Below, in pieces: positions 31,987 through 40,579 of a stretch of 64,000 nt of DNA. The position numbers and the translations under genes are program-made. The stretch's first letter is position 1. Every line of letters begins with the position of its first letter. The stretch is taken from assembly GCF_003363755.1 (NCBI RefSeq), contig NZ_CP031396.1, positions 4,434,501-4,498,500 on the forward strand, given 5' to 3'. Origin of the DNA: Pseudomonas protegens. Lineage in GTDB: Bacteria; Pseudomonadota; Gammaproteobacteria; Pseudomonadales; Pseudomonadaceae. The notes beneath the pieces are model-generated. The model had not been told where the DNA came from, ran no database searches, and was given only the letters and a program-made list of their open reading frames with translations.

Positions 31987-32616
31987 GTGGCCCGTTCCAA
32001 AACTAGCCATAACTGGCTGAAAGAGCACTTCAACGACCCATTCGTCAAAATGGCGCAAAAAGATGGGTACCGTTCCCGTGCCAGCTACAAACTGCTGGAG
32101 ATCCAGGAAAAGGACCGCCTTATCCGTCCTGGCATGAGTGTTATCGACCTGGGGGCTGCCCCGGGGGGCTGGTCGCAGGTGACCAGTCGTCTGATTGGTG
32201 GTCAGGGGCGATTGATCGCCTCGGATATCCTGGAAATGGACAGCATCCCTGATGTGACCTTCATTCAAGGGGACTTCACCGAGGATGCGGTGCTGGCGCA
32301 GATTCTCGAAGCTGTCGGAAATTCAGAGGTTGACCTTGTGATTTCCGATATGGCCCCCAATATGAGTGGGTTAGCAGCCGTGGACATGCCTCGGGCGATG
32401 TTCCTGTGCGAATTGGCGCTGGATCTTGCGGGTAGGGTACTACGGCCAGGTGGTGATTTTCTGATCAAGATTTTCCAAGGTGAAGGTTTTGATGAGTACC
32501 ACAAGAGCGTTCGGCAGATGTTCGAGAAAGTGCAGATGCGCAAACCGACATCTTCCCGTGACCGTTCTCGGGAGCAATATCTGCTGGGGCGGGGCTTTCG
32601 TGGTCGCAGCGAGTAA
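31987..32616 (+). CDS. rlmE: 23S rRNA 2'-O-methyltransferase RlmE (FtsJ/RrmJ)
   Basis: The 209-residue enzyme has the SAM-binding VIDLGAAPGGWSQV motif near residue 50, the catalytic Lys/Asp/Lys/Glu set with ISDMAPNMSG and FLIKIFQGEG, and the basic N-terminus SKTSHNWLKEHFNDPFV. It methylates U2552 of 23S rRNA in the A loop. The GTG at 31987, six bases after a GAGG, gives exactly the E. coli length; the TTG at 31975 is an alternative. Together with ftsH downstream it matches the conserved rlmE–ftsH pair. Confidence 0.95.
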   Translation: MARSKTSHNWLKEHFNDPFVKMAQKDGYRSRASYKLLEIQEKDRLIRPGMSVIDLGAAPGGWSQVTSRLIGGQGRLIASDILEMDSIPDVTFIQGDFTEDAVLAQILEAVGNSEVDLVISDMAPNMSGLAAVDMPRAMFLCELALDLAGRVLRPGGDFLIKIFQGEGFDEYHKSVRQMFEKVQMRKPTSSRDRSREQYLLGRGFRGRSE

Positions 32617-32808
32617 GTAAGGTTTTTGACTGGGGTGATAGGATTTTCGTATTTCGCCCCGTCAGATTAAACGCATATTGTGTAGTCTAAGTTTCACATA
32701 GGGTTACAGACAGCGCCTGCCAGAGCTGTAGGTAATGTAGTAAGTTAGGCCGGTGAATATCATGCGAAGCGCGCGCCAGTAGCGGCGCTTGCTTCAGAGG
32801 GTAGTTAA

Positions 32809-34722
32809 TTGAACGACATGGCAAAGAATCTGATCCTTTGGTTGATCATCGCTGCCGTCCTTGTGACGGTGATGAACAACTTCTCCAGCCCTAACGAGCC
32901 GCAAACCCTCAACTACTCCGACTTCATCCAGCAAGTTAAGGATGGCAAGGTCGAGCGCGTAGCTGTTGATGGCTACGTTATTACCGGCAAGCGCAGCGAT
33001 GGCGATACCTTCAAAACCATCCGTCCTGCCATTCAGGACAATGGTCTGATCGGCGATTTGGTGGACAACCATGTCGTGGTCGAGGGCAAGCAGCCCGAGC
33101 AACAAAGTATCTGGACCCAACTGCTGGTAGCCAGTTTCCCGATCCTGGTGATCATTGCCGTCTTCATGTTCTTCATGCGGCAAATGCAGGGTGGCGCAGG
33201 TGGCAAGGGCGGGCCGATGAGCTTTGGCAAGAGCAAGGCGCGTCTGCTCTCTGAAGATCAGGTGAAAACCACTCTCGCTGACGTTGCTGGTTGTGACGAG
33301 GCCAAAGAGGAAGTTGGCGAGCTGGTTGAATTCCTGCGTGATCCAGGCAAGTTCCAGCGCCTGGGTGGCCGTATTCCTCGCGGCGTGCTGATGGTGGGGC
33401 CACCGGGCACCGGTAAGACCTTGCTGGCCAAGGCCATTGCGGGCGAAGCCAAGGTGCCGTTCTTCACTATCTCCGGTTCCGATTTCGTCGAGATGTTCGT
33501 TGGTGTTGGTGCCAGCCGTGTTCGCGACATGTTCGAACAGGCCAAGAAACATGCTCCATGCATCATTTTCATCGATGAGATCGACGCTGTCGGTCGTCAC
33601 CGTGGTGCCGGCATGGGCGGCGGTCATGATGAGCGTGAGCAGACCCTCAACCAATTGCTGGTTGAGATGGACGGCTTTGAAATGAACGACGGCATCATTG
33701 TTATCGCCGCCACCAACCGTCCTGACGTGCTTGACCCAGCGCTGCTGCGGCCCGGTCGTTTCGACCGCCAGGTGGTGGTTGGTCTGCCGGATATTCGCGG
33801 TCGTGAGCAGATTCTCAAGGTCCACATGCGCAAAGTGCCAATGGGCGAAGATGTTGCTCCGGCGGTGATTGCGCGTGGTACGCCGGGCTTCTCCGGTGCC
33901 GACTTGGCAAACCTGGTGAACGAGGCCTCGCTGTTCGCGGCTCGTACCGGTAAGCGCATTGTCGAAATGAAGGAATTTGAACTGGCCAAGGACAAGATCA
34001 TGATGGGCGCAGAGCGCAAATCCATGGTCATGTCCGAGAAAGAGAAGCAAAACACCGCTTATCACGAAGCTGGCCACGCCATTGTTGGTCGAGTTGTGCC
34101 TGAGCATGACCCAGTCTACAAAGTCTCGATCATTCCTCGCGGTCGGGCATTGGGCGTCACCATGTTCTTGCCGGAGGAGGATCGCTATAGCTTGTCCAAG
34201 CGAGCCCTGATCAGCCAGATCTGCTCGCTCTATGGCGGTCGTATTGCAGAAGAGATGACGCTGGGTTTTGACGGTGTGACCACTGGCGCATCCAACGACA
34301 TCATGCGCGCCAGCCAGATTGCTCGGAACATGGTCACCAAGTGGGGGCTCTCCGAAAAACTCGGCCCGCTGATGTATGCGGAAGAAGAGGGCGAAGTGTT
34401 CCTGGGTCGTAGTGCAGGCAGTCAGCATGCCAGTTTGTCCGCTGAAACAGCGAAACTGATCGACTCCGAAGTACGCAGCATCATTGATCAGTGCTATGGC
34501 ACCGCCAAGCAGATCCTCACTGATAACCGCGACAAACTGGACGCCATGGCAGATGCCTTGATGAAGTACGAAACCATCGATGCTGATCAGATTGACGACA
34601 TCATGGCTGGGCGTACTCCGCGTGAACCTCGTGATTGGGAGGGCGGTTCGGGTACTACTCCTCCAGTAGTGCAAAACGAACGTCCGGAAACACCCATTGG
34701 CGGCCCTGCTGCCGACCACTAA
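32809..34722 (+). CDS. ftsH: ATP-dependent membrane protease FtsH
   Basis: The protein has 637 residues: an N-terminal membrane helix, a small periplasmic domain, a second helix near 105–125, and the AAA domain with Walker A GPPGTGKT and the second region of homology. The metalloprotease motif HEAGH is near residue 415. FtsH degrades membrane proteins, sigma-32 and LpxC in relatives. The TTG at 32809 fits AGAGGG seven bases upstream; the ATG three codons later is the alternative. The DnaK system, also in this window, cooperates with FtsH in sigma-32 control. Confidence 0.96.
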   Translation: MNDMAKNLILWLIIAAVLVTVMNNFSSPNEPQTLNYSDFIQQVKDGKVERVAVDGYVITGKRSDGDTFKTIRPAIQDNGLIGDLVDNHVVVEGKQPEQQSIWTQLLVASFPILVIIAVFMFFMRQMQGGAGGKGGPMSFGKSKARLLSEDQVKTTLADVAGCDEAKEEVGELVEFLRDPGKFQRLGGRIPRGVLMVGPPGTGKTLLAKAIAGEAKVPFFTISGSDFVEMFVGVGASRVRDMFEQAKKHAPCIIFIDEIDAVGRHRGAGMGGGHDEREQTLNQLLVEMDGFEMNDGIIVIAATNRPDVLDPALLRPGRFDRQVVVGLPDIRGREQILKVHMRKVPMGEDVAPAVIARGTPGFSGADLANLVNEASLFAARTGKRIVEMKEFELAKDKIMMGAERKSMVMSEKEKQNTAYHEAGHAIVGRVVPEHDPVYKVSIIPRGRALGVTMFLPEEDRYSLSKRALISQICSLYGGRIAEEMTLGFDGVTTGASNDIMRASQIARNMVTKWGLSEKLGPLMYAEEEGEVFLGRSAGSQHASLSAETAKLIDSEVRSIIDQCYGTAKQILTDNRDKLDAMADALMKYETIDADQIDDIMAGRTPREPRDWEGGSGTTPPVVQNERPETPIGGPAADH

Positions 34723-34730
34723 GGTTTTAA

Positions 34731-35582
34731 ATGACTTCTGTTCCTTCCTCCACCCGGTTGCCTTGCGGCAACCGGGTTCTTGATTTGGCCCGTGCGCATG
34801 TCATGGGCATTCTCAATGTAACCCCCGATTCCTTCTCCGATGGCGGTCGCTTCAGTCAACTGGATGTCGCCTTGCGGCATGCAGAGGCCATGGTTCTTGC
34901 TGGTGCTACGCTGATCGATATCGGTGGCGAGTCGACGCGGCCGGGTGCTCGTGCGGTATCGCCCCTGGAAGAGTTGGAGCGTGTGGCCCCGGTCGTGGAG
35001 CGAATTAATCGCGAGCTGGATGTGGTTATTTCCGTTGATACCTCGACGCCGGCCGTCATGCGTGAAACCGCTCGCCTGGGAGCGGGGTTGATCAATGATG
35101 TGCGCGCACTGCGCCGTGATGGTGCCCTGGATGCGGCGGCCGCTACTGGTTTGCCTGTATGCCTGATGCACATGCTCGGTGAGCCTGGCGATATGCAAGA
35201 CAACCCGCATTACCAGGACGTCACTCGGGAAGTGAGTGAGTTTTTGGTTGAGCGGATGGCGGCGTGTGCGTCGGTGGGGATCGAGGCTGGGCGGATTGTT
35301 CTTGACCCGGGCTTTGGTTTTGCCAAGACCCTGCAGCACAACTTGAGTCTGTTCAAGCATATGGAGGCCTTGCATGCCCTTGGGCGTCCCCTGCTGGTCG
35401 GGGTGTCGCGCAAAAGCATGATTGGCCAGTCCCTGAATCGGCCTGTGGCCGAGCGATTGCACGGTAGCCTGGCACTGGCGGCACTGGCGGTGACCAAGGG
35501 CGCGAAGATTATCCGCGTCCATGATGTCGCCGAAACGGTGGATGTGGTGCGAATGATTGCGGCAGTGGAATCCGCTGAATAA
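34731..35582 (+). CDS. folP: Dihydropteroate synthase
   Basis: The 283-residue TIM-barrel enzyme shows both DHPS signatures: MGILNVTPDSFSDGGRF near residue 25 and LIDIGGESTRPGA near 60. It also has DPGFGFAKT and the late VGVSRKSMIG. It joins p-aminobenzoate to the pterin in folate synthesis and is the sulfonamide target. It starts eight bases after ftsH, the conserved ftsH–folP–glmM order. Confidence 0.97.
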   Translation: MTSVPSSTRLPCGNRVLDLARAHVMGILNVTPDSFSDGGRFSQLDVALRHAEAMVLAGATLIDIGGESTRPGARAVSPLEELERVAPVVERINRELDVVISVDTSTPAVMRETARLGAGLINDVRALRRDGALDAAAATGLPVCLMHMLGEPGDMQDNPHYQDVTREVSEFLVERMAACASVGIEAGRIVLDPGFGFAKTLQHNLSLFKHMEALHALGRPLLVGVSRKSMIGQSLNRPVAERLHGSLALAALAVTKGAKIIRVHDVAETVDVVRMIAAVESAE

Positions 35583-35598
35583 GAACGATGGAGTACTT

Positions 35599-36936
35599 AT
35601 GACTAAGAAATATTTTGGCACCGACGGCATTCGTGGTCGTGTGGGCGAATACCCTATTACTCCAGACTTCATGCTCAAGCTCGGCTGGGCGGCGGGCATG
35701 GCTTTCCGCAGCATGGGGGCTTGCCGTGTGCTGGTAGGTAAGGACACGCGTATCTCTGGGTACATGTTCGAATCGGCTCTCGAGGCAGGGCTATCTGCTG
35801 CCGGTGCAGATGTCATGCTGTTGGGGCCGATGCCAACTCCGGCTATCGCCTATCTGACGCGCACCTTCCATGCGGAGGCCGGGATTGTCATCAGTGCTTC
35901 GCACAATCCCCATGATGACAACGGCATCAAGTTCTTCTCGGGTGAGGGCACCAAGTTGCCTGACGAGGTGGAGTTGATGATCGAGGAGTTACTGGATGCG
36001 CCCATGACCGTGGTGGAGTCGAGCAAGCTCGGCAAGGTGTCGCGGATCAACGATGCATCGGGGCGCTATATCGAATTCTGCAAGAGCAGCGTGCCATCGA
36101 GCACCAGTTTTGCAGGCTTGAAGATCGTCCTGGACTGCGCTCATGGCGCCACCTACAAGGTCGCGCCGAGTGTATTCCGCGAGTTGGGTGCGCAAGTCAC
36201 GGTTCTATCTGCGCAGCCTAATGGCTTGAACATCAACGAGAACTGCGGTTCGACTCATATGTCGCAATTGCAGGCAGCGGTCTTGGCTGAGCACGCGGAT
36301 CTGGGTATTGCCTTTGATGGCGACGGTGACCGGGTGCTGATGGTCGACCAGACCGGTGCAATTGTTGACGGTGATGAGCTGCTGTTCATCATCGCCCGTG
36401 ACCTGCATGAGCGTGACAAGTTGCAAGGCGGTGTGGTCGGGACGCTTATGAGCAATCTGGGGCTGGAGCTGGCTCTGGCGGATCTGGGTATTCCTTTTGT
36501 CCGGGCCAACGTAGGTGATCGTTATGTGATTGCTGAGCTGCTTGAGCGCAACTGGTTGGTGGGTGGAGAGAATTCCGGCCATATCGTGTGCTTCCGTCAC
36601 GCGACCACTGGTGATGCGATCATCGCCGCGCTTCAGGTGCTGATGGCGCTCAAGGCGCGCGGTGAAAGTCTGGCGCAATCACGCCAAGGGCTGCGCAAAT
36701 GCCCTCAAGTGCTGGTCAATGTCCGTTTTGGTGGGGGCGAGAGCCCGGTTGAGCATCCTGCTGTGAAAGAGGCTTGCGAGCGCGTTACGACTGCTATGGC
36801 GGGGCGTGGTCGGGTTCTGCTGCGCAAGTCCGGTACTGAGCCGCTGGTGCGTGTCATGGTCGAAGGTGACGATGAAGCACAGGTTCGCGCTTATGCTGAT
36901 GAGCTGGCAAAACTGGTTGCTGAAGTTTCTGCCTGA
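35599..36936 (+). CDS. glmM: Phosphoglucosamine mutase
   Basis: The 445-residue enzyme has the phosphoserine loop GIVISASHNPHDDNG with active Ser101, the metal loop IAFDGDGDRVLMVD, the sugar-binding GGENSGHI, and the C-terminal phosphate-binding RKSGTEPLVRVM. It converts glucosamine 6-phosphate to the 1-phosphate for UDP-GlcNAc. The ATG at 35599 is preceded by GGAGT, and the gene follows folP after 16 bases. Confidence 0.98.
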   Translation: MTKKYFGTDGIRGRVGEYPITPDFMLKLGWAAGMAFRSMGACRVLVGKDTRISGYMFESALEAGLSAAGADVMLLGPMPTPAIAYLTRTFHAEAGIVISASHNPHDDNGIKFFSGEGTKLPDEVELMIEELLDAPMTVVESSKLGKVSRINDASGRYIEFCKSSVPSSTSFAGLKIVLDCAHGATYKVAPSVFRELGAQVTVLSAQPNGLNINENCGSTHMSQLQAAVLAEHADLGIAFDGDGDRVLMVDQTGAIVDGDELLFIIARDLHERDKLQGGVVGTLMSNLGLELALADLGIPFVRANVGDRYVIAELLERNWLVGGENSGHIVCFRHATTGDAIIAALQVLMALKARGESLAQSRQGLRKCPQVLVNVRFGGGESPVEHPAVKEACERVTTAMAGRGRVLLRKSGTEPLVRVMVEGDDEAQVRAYADELAKLVAEVSA

Positions 36937-37002
36937 TTTCGGCTTGCCAGTGTTGTTTTGGTTGGGTAACATCTGCGCCCACTTTGACCGACGAGGTACA
37001 GC

Positions 37003-37758
37003 ATGCGTCGCCCTATGGTAGCTGGTAACTGGAAGATGCACGGTACCCGCGCCAGCGTCGCTGAGCTGATCAACGGCCTTCGTCATCTGGCCTTGCCAAG
37101 CGGTGTTGATGTCGCGGTATTCCCGCCTTGCTTGTATATCAATCAAGTGATTGATGGCTTGAAAGGCAAGTCGATTCAGGTCGGCGCGCAGAACTCTGCG
37201 GTGGAATCCATGCAAGGTGCGTTGACGGGCGAAATCGCCCCGAGTCAATTGGTGGACGCAGGTTGTTCCCTTGTGCTGGTTGGGCACTCTGAGCGCCGCA
37301 TGATCATGGGCGAGCGGGACGCGACGCTTAACCGCAAGTTCGCTGCGGCACAGGCTTGTGGCCTTAAGCCGATTCTGTGTGTGGGGGAGACCCTCGAGCA
37401 GCGCGAAGCGGGGAAGACTCTGGAGGTTGTCGGGCGTCAGCTGGGCAGCATCATTGAAGAGTTGGGTGTTGGCGCATTCGCCAGTGCTGTTATCGCTTAC
37501 GAGCCGGTCTGGGCCATTGGTACCGGACTGACTGCAACACCGCAACAGGCGCAGGATGTGCACGCAGCCATTCGCGCGCAGTTGGCGGCAGAGAATTCTG
37601 AAGTGGCACGAGGAGTGCGGCTTCTATACGGCGGCAGCGTGAAGGCGGCCAATGCGGTCGAACTGTTCGGCATGCCGGATATCGATGGGGGGCTCATTGG
37701 TGGAGCTTCCCTGAATGCAGATGAGTTCGGTGCGATCTGTCGCGCCGCGGGAAACTGA
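37003..37758 (+). CDS. tpiA: Triose-phosphate isomerase
   Basis: The 251-residue TIM barrel shows the substrate lysine in VAGNWKMHG, the electrophilic histidine in LVLVGHSERR, the catalytic glutamate in AYEPVWAIGTG with the mobile loop after it, and the phosphate-binding LLYGGSVK. It interconverts dihydroxyacetone phosphate and glyceraldehyde 3-phosphate. It lies 66 bases after glmM, within the ftsH–secG gene train. Confidence 0.98.
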   Translation: MRRPMVAGNWKMHGTRASVAELINGLRHLALPSGVDVAVFPPCLYINQVIDGLKGKSIQVGAQNSAVESMQGALTGEIAPSQLVDAGCSLVLVGHSERRMIMGERDATLNRKFAAAQACGLKPILCVGETLEQREAGKTLEVVGRQLGSIIEELGVGAFASAVIAYEPVWAIGTGLTATPQQAQDVHAAIRAQLAAENSEVARGVRLLYGGSVKAANAVELFGMPDIDGGLIGGASLNADEFGAICRAAGN

Positions 37759-37762
37759 AAAA

Positions 37763-38146
37763 ATGCTGGAAACAGTCGTAGTCGTTTTTCATCTGCTGGG
37801 TGCCCTGGGCGTAGTTGCTCTGGTTTTGCTGCAGCAGGGTAAAGGTGCGGATGCTGGCGCGTCTTTCGGTGCAGGTGCTTCAAATACTGTGTTCGGAAGC
37901 CAAGGTTCCTCTACCTTTCTTAGTAAGTTTACTGCTATACTTGCCGCCGGTTTCTTCATAACCAGCTTGGGGTTAGGTTACTTTGCTAAAGAGAAAGCTC
38001 ATCAGCTGACTCAAGTAGGTTTGCCAGATCCAGCAGTACTTGAAGTACCAAAGCAAAAACCGGCTTCTGATGATGTCCCGGTGCTCCAAGAGCAAAAGTC
38101 GGCCAATAGTGCGACTGACGTACCTCCAGCTCCAGAGCAGAAGTAA
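37763..38146 (+). CDS. secG: Protein translocase subunit SecG
   Basis: The 127-residue protein has two membrane segments (about 1–22 and 52–72) separated by the family loop LLQQGKGADAGASFGAGAS, then a long polar Pro/Gln/Glu-rich tail. It is the small SecYEG subunit that aids SecA-driven export. It starts four bases after the tpiA stop, so the two are coupled. The next features are two tRNA genes, a conserved Pseudomonas order. Confidence 0.96.
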   Translation: MLETVVVVFHLLGALGVVALVLLQQGKGADAGASFGAGASNTVFGSQGSSTFLSKFTAILAAGFFITSLGLGYFAKEKAHQLTQVGLPDPAVLEVPKQKPASDDVPVLQEQKSANSATDVPPAPEQK

Positions 38147-38175
38147 GAAGAGTTTCACGCAGTAACGTAGTCTAT

Positions 38176-38261
38176 GCCGAGGTGGTGGAATTGGTAGACA
38201 CGCAACCTTGAGGTGGTTGTGCCCATAGGGTGTAGGGGTTCGAGTCCCCTTCTCGGTACCA
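38176..38261 (+). tRNA. tRNA-Leu (anticodon GAG)
   Basis: The 86-base gene has the long variable arm of a class II tRNA, the anticodon loop TTGAGGT between CAACC and GGTTG, the T loop GGTTCGAGTCC, and an encoded CCA at 38259–38261. It follows secG by 29 bases and may be processed from the same transcript. Confidence 0.97.
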
Positions 38262-38272
38262 ATTGTCAGGAG

Positions 38273-38290
38273 AGCCCGCGGTTGCGGGCT
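38273..38290 (+). terminator. Terminator after tRNA-Leu
   Basis: AGCCCGC (38273–38279) and GCGGGCT (38284–38290) form a stem followed by TTCTT. Confidence 0.8.
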
Positions 38291-38357
38291 TTCTTGTAGG
38301 TGGAAGGTTACATTGACCCAAAAAGGGATCAGTCGTATACTTCCGCCCCAGCTTTGT

Positions 38358-38434
<77 letters not shown>

Positions 38435-38444
38435 GTTTTAGCGG

Positions 38445-38466
38445 AGCCCCTTTTCAGGGGCTTTTT
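38445..38466 (+). terminator. Terminator after tRNA-fMet
   Basis: AGCCCC (38445–38450) pairs with GGGGCT (38457–38462) and TTTTT follows. It would end or attenuate transcription before rimP. Confidence 0.82.
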
Positions 38467-38564
38467 GTTAGCTGGACACTTTATAACGCCGCTATTCAAC
38501 GGCGTTTCCGGGATGGGCGCTTCGCCCATTTTTTATTTGCACAAGCATGCACGAGGGGGTTCAG

Positions 38565-39023
38565 GTGTCGAGCAAGCTAGAACAGTTGCAGGCCTTGTTG
38601 GCCCCGGTGGTCGTGGCCCTTGGCTATGAATGCTGGGGTATTGAGTTTTCGGCTCAGGGTCGCCACTCATTGTTGCGCGTTTATATCGATAAAGAAGGCG
38701 GCGTGCTGGTGGACGATTGCGCCATCGTCAGCCGTCAGATCAGCGGTGTTCTCGACGTAGAAGATCCGATTTCCGTTGAATACACCCTTGAGGTTTCCTC
38801 TCCTGGCATGGAACGCCCACTGTTCACCCTTGAACAGTTCGCCAAGTATGTCGGTGAGCAAGTGAAGATCAAGCTGCGCTCGCCTTTCGAAGGTCGGCGT
38901 AATTTTCAGGGCCTTCTCCGCGGGGTGGAGGAGCAGGACGTCGTGGTGCAGGTGGATGATCACGAGTTTCTGTTGCCGATCGATATGATCGACAAGGCCA
39001 ACATTATTCCCAGTTTTGACTGA
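38565..39023 (+). CDS. rimP: Ribosome maturation factor RimP
   Basis: The 152-residue protein has the two RimP domains: N-terminal ALGYECWGIEFSAQGRHSLLRVYID and the SPGMERPLF motif that links to the C-terminal SH3-like domain. It is needed for 30S maturation. The GTG at 38565 is chosen because GAGGGGG lies six bases upstream, while the ATG at 38547 has no ribosome-binding site. It begins the rimP–nusA–infB–rbfA–truB–rpsO–pnp operon. Confidence 0.94.
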   Translation: MSSKLEQLQALLAPVVVALGYECWGIEFSAQGRHSLLRVYIDKEGGVLVDDCAIVSRQISGVLDVEDPISVEYTLEVSSPGMERPLFTLEQFAKYVGEQVKIKLRSPFEGRRNFQGLLRGVEEQDVVVQVDDHEFLLPIDMIDKANIIPSFD

Positions 39024-39070
39024 GACGCGGATCCCGCGGATCCAATGGCTTGCGAAAGGCGAGGCGTACG

Positions 39071-40552
39071 ATGAGCAAAGAAGTACTGCTGGTTGTTGAG
39101 TCGGTATCCAATGAAAAGGGTGTACCGGCAAGCGTGATTTTTGAAGCGCTGGAGCTGGCCCTGGCCACTGCTACCAAAAAGCGTTTTGAAGACGAAGTGG
39201 ACCTGCGTGTGGAAATCAATCGCCACACCGGTTCCTATGAAACTTTCCGTCGCTGGACGGTGGTTGAAGAAGCCGATCTGGATGATCCAGCGGTCGAGAC
39301 CTGGTTGAGCAAGGCGCGTGAAACCCATCCCGACGCTAAAGTCGGTGATGTGATCGAAGAGAAAATCGAATCCATCGAGTTCGGCCGCATCGCTGCCCAG
39401 ACCGCCAAGCAGGTCATTGTGCAGAAAGTTCGCGAAGCCGAGCGCGCACAGGTGGTTGATGCCTATCGCGAGCGCCTGGGAGAAATCATCTCCGGCACCG
39501 TGAAAAAAGTGACACGTGACAACGTGATCGTCGATCTGGGCAACAACGCCGAAGCGTTGCTGGCCCGTGAAGACATCATCTCCCGTGAGACTTTCCGGGT
39601 TGGCGTGCGTCTGCGCGCGCTGCTCAAGGAAATCCGCACCGAGAACCGCGGCCCGCAACTGATCCTGTCGCGTACCGCGCCGGAAATGCTGATCGAGCTG
39701 TTCCGTATCGAAGTGCCGGAAATTGCCGAAGGCCTGATCGAAGTTATGGCCGCCTCCCGTGATCCGGGTTCGCGCGCCAAGATCGCAGTCCGCTCCAAAG
39801 ACAAACGCATCGACCCGCAGGGCGCGTGCATTGGTATGCGCGGTTCGCGCGTCCAGGCCGTTTCCGGCGAGTTGGGCGGTGAGCGTGTGGACATCGTCCT
39901 GTGGGACGAGAACCCGGCGCAGTTCGTGATCAATGCCATGTCGCCGGCTGAGGTCGCGGCAATTATCGTTGACGAAGATGCCCATGCCATGGACATCGCC
40001 GTTGGCGCAGACAATCTGGCTCAGGCCATCGGTCGCGGTGGTCAGAACGTGCGTCTGGCCAGCCAATTGACTGGCTGGACCCTGAACGTGATGACCGAAT
40101 CGGACATCCAGGCCAAGCAGCAAGCAGAAACCGGCGACATCCTGCGCAATTTCATCGATGAGCTGGAAGTCGATGAAGAACTGGCACAGGTTCTGGTTGA
40201 TGAAGGCTTCACCAGCCTGGAAGAGATTGCCTACGTACCGCTGGAAGAAATGCTCAACATCGACGGCTTTGACGAAGACATCGTCAACGAGCTTCGCGCT
40301 CGGGCCAAGGATCGCTTGTTGACTAAAGCCATCGCTACTGAGGAAAAGCTGGCAGACGCCCATCCGGCCGAAGACCTGCTCTCGCTTGAGGGTATGGACA
40401 AGGATTTGGCGATGGAACTGGCGGTGCGCGGCGTAATTACCCGCGAAGACCTGGCCGAGCAGTCTATTGACGACCTGCTCGACATCGACGGCATTGACGA
40501 TGATCGTGCCGGCAAGTTGATCATGGCCGCCCGAGCCCACTGGTTCGAGTAA
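39071..40552 (+). CDS. nusA: Transcription termination/antitermination protein NusA
   Basis: The 493-residue protein has the N-terminal polymerase-binding domain (MSKEVLLVVESVSNEKGV), an S1 domain near 135–200, two KH domains (including GMRGSRVQAVSGELGGERVD and AIGRGGQNVRLASQLTGW), and two acidic C-terminal repeats that bind alpha-CTD. It controls pausing, termination and rRNA antitermination. It follows rimP by 47 bases. Confidence 0.97.
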   Translation: MSKEVLLVVESVSNEKGVPASVIFEALELALATATKKRFEDEVDLRVEINRHTGSYETFRRWTVVEEADLDDPAVETWLSKARETHPDAKVGDVIEEKIESIEFGRIAAQTAKQVIVQKVREAERAQVVDAYRERLGEIISGTVKKVTRDNVIVDLGNNAEALLAREDIISRETFRVGVRLRALLKEIRTENRGPQLILSRTAPEMLIELFRIEVPEIAEGLIEVMAASRDPGSRAKIAVRSKDKRIDPQGACIGMRGSRVQAVSGELGGERVDIVLWDENPAQFVINAMSPAEVAAIIVDEDAHAMDIAVGADNLAQAIGRGGQNVRLASQLTGWTLNVMTESDIQAKQQAETGDILRNFIDELEVDEELAQVLVDEGFTSLEEIAYVPLEEMLNIDGFDEDIVNELRARAKDRLLTKAIATEEKLADAHPAEDLLSLEGMDKDLAMELAVRGVITREDLAEQSIDDLLDIDGIDDDRAGKLIMAARAHWFE

Positions 40553-40579
40553 TTAGGCGCGGCCTGAGGAGAGAAGTGC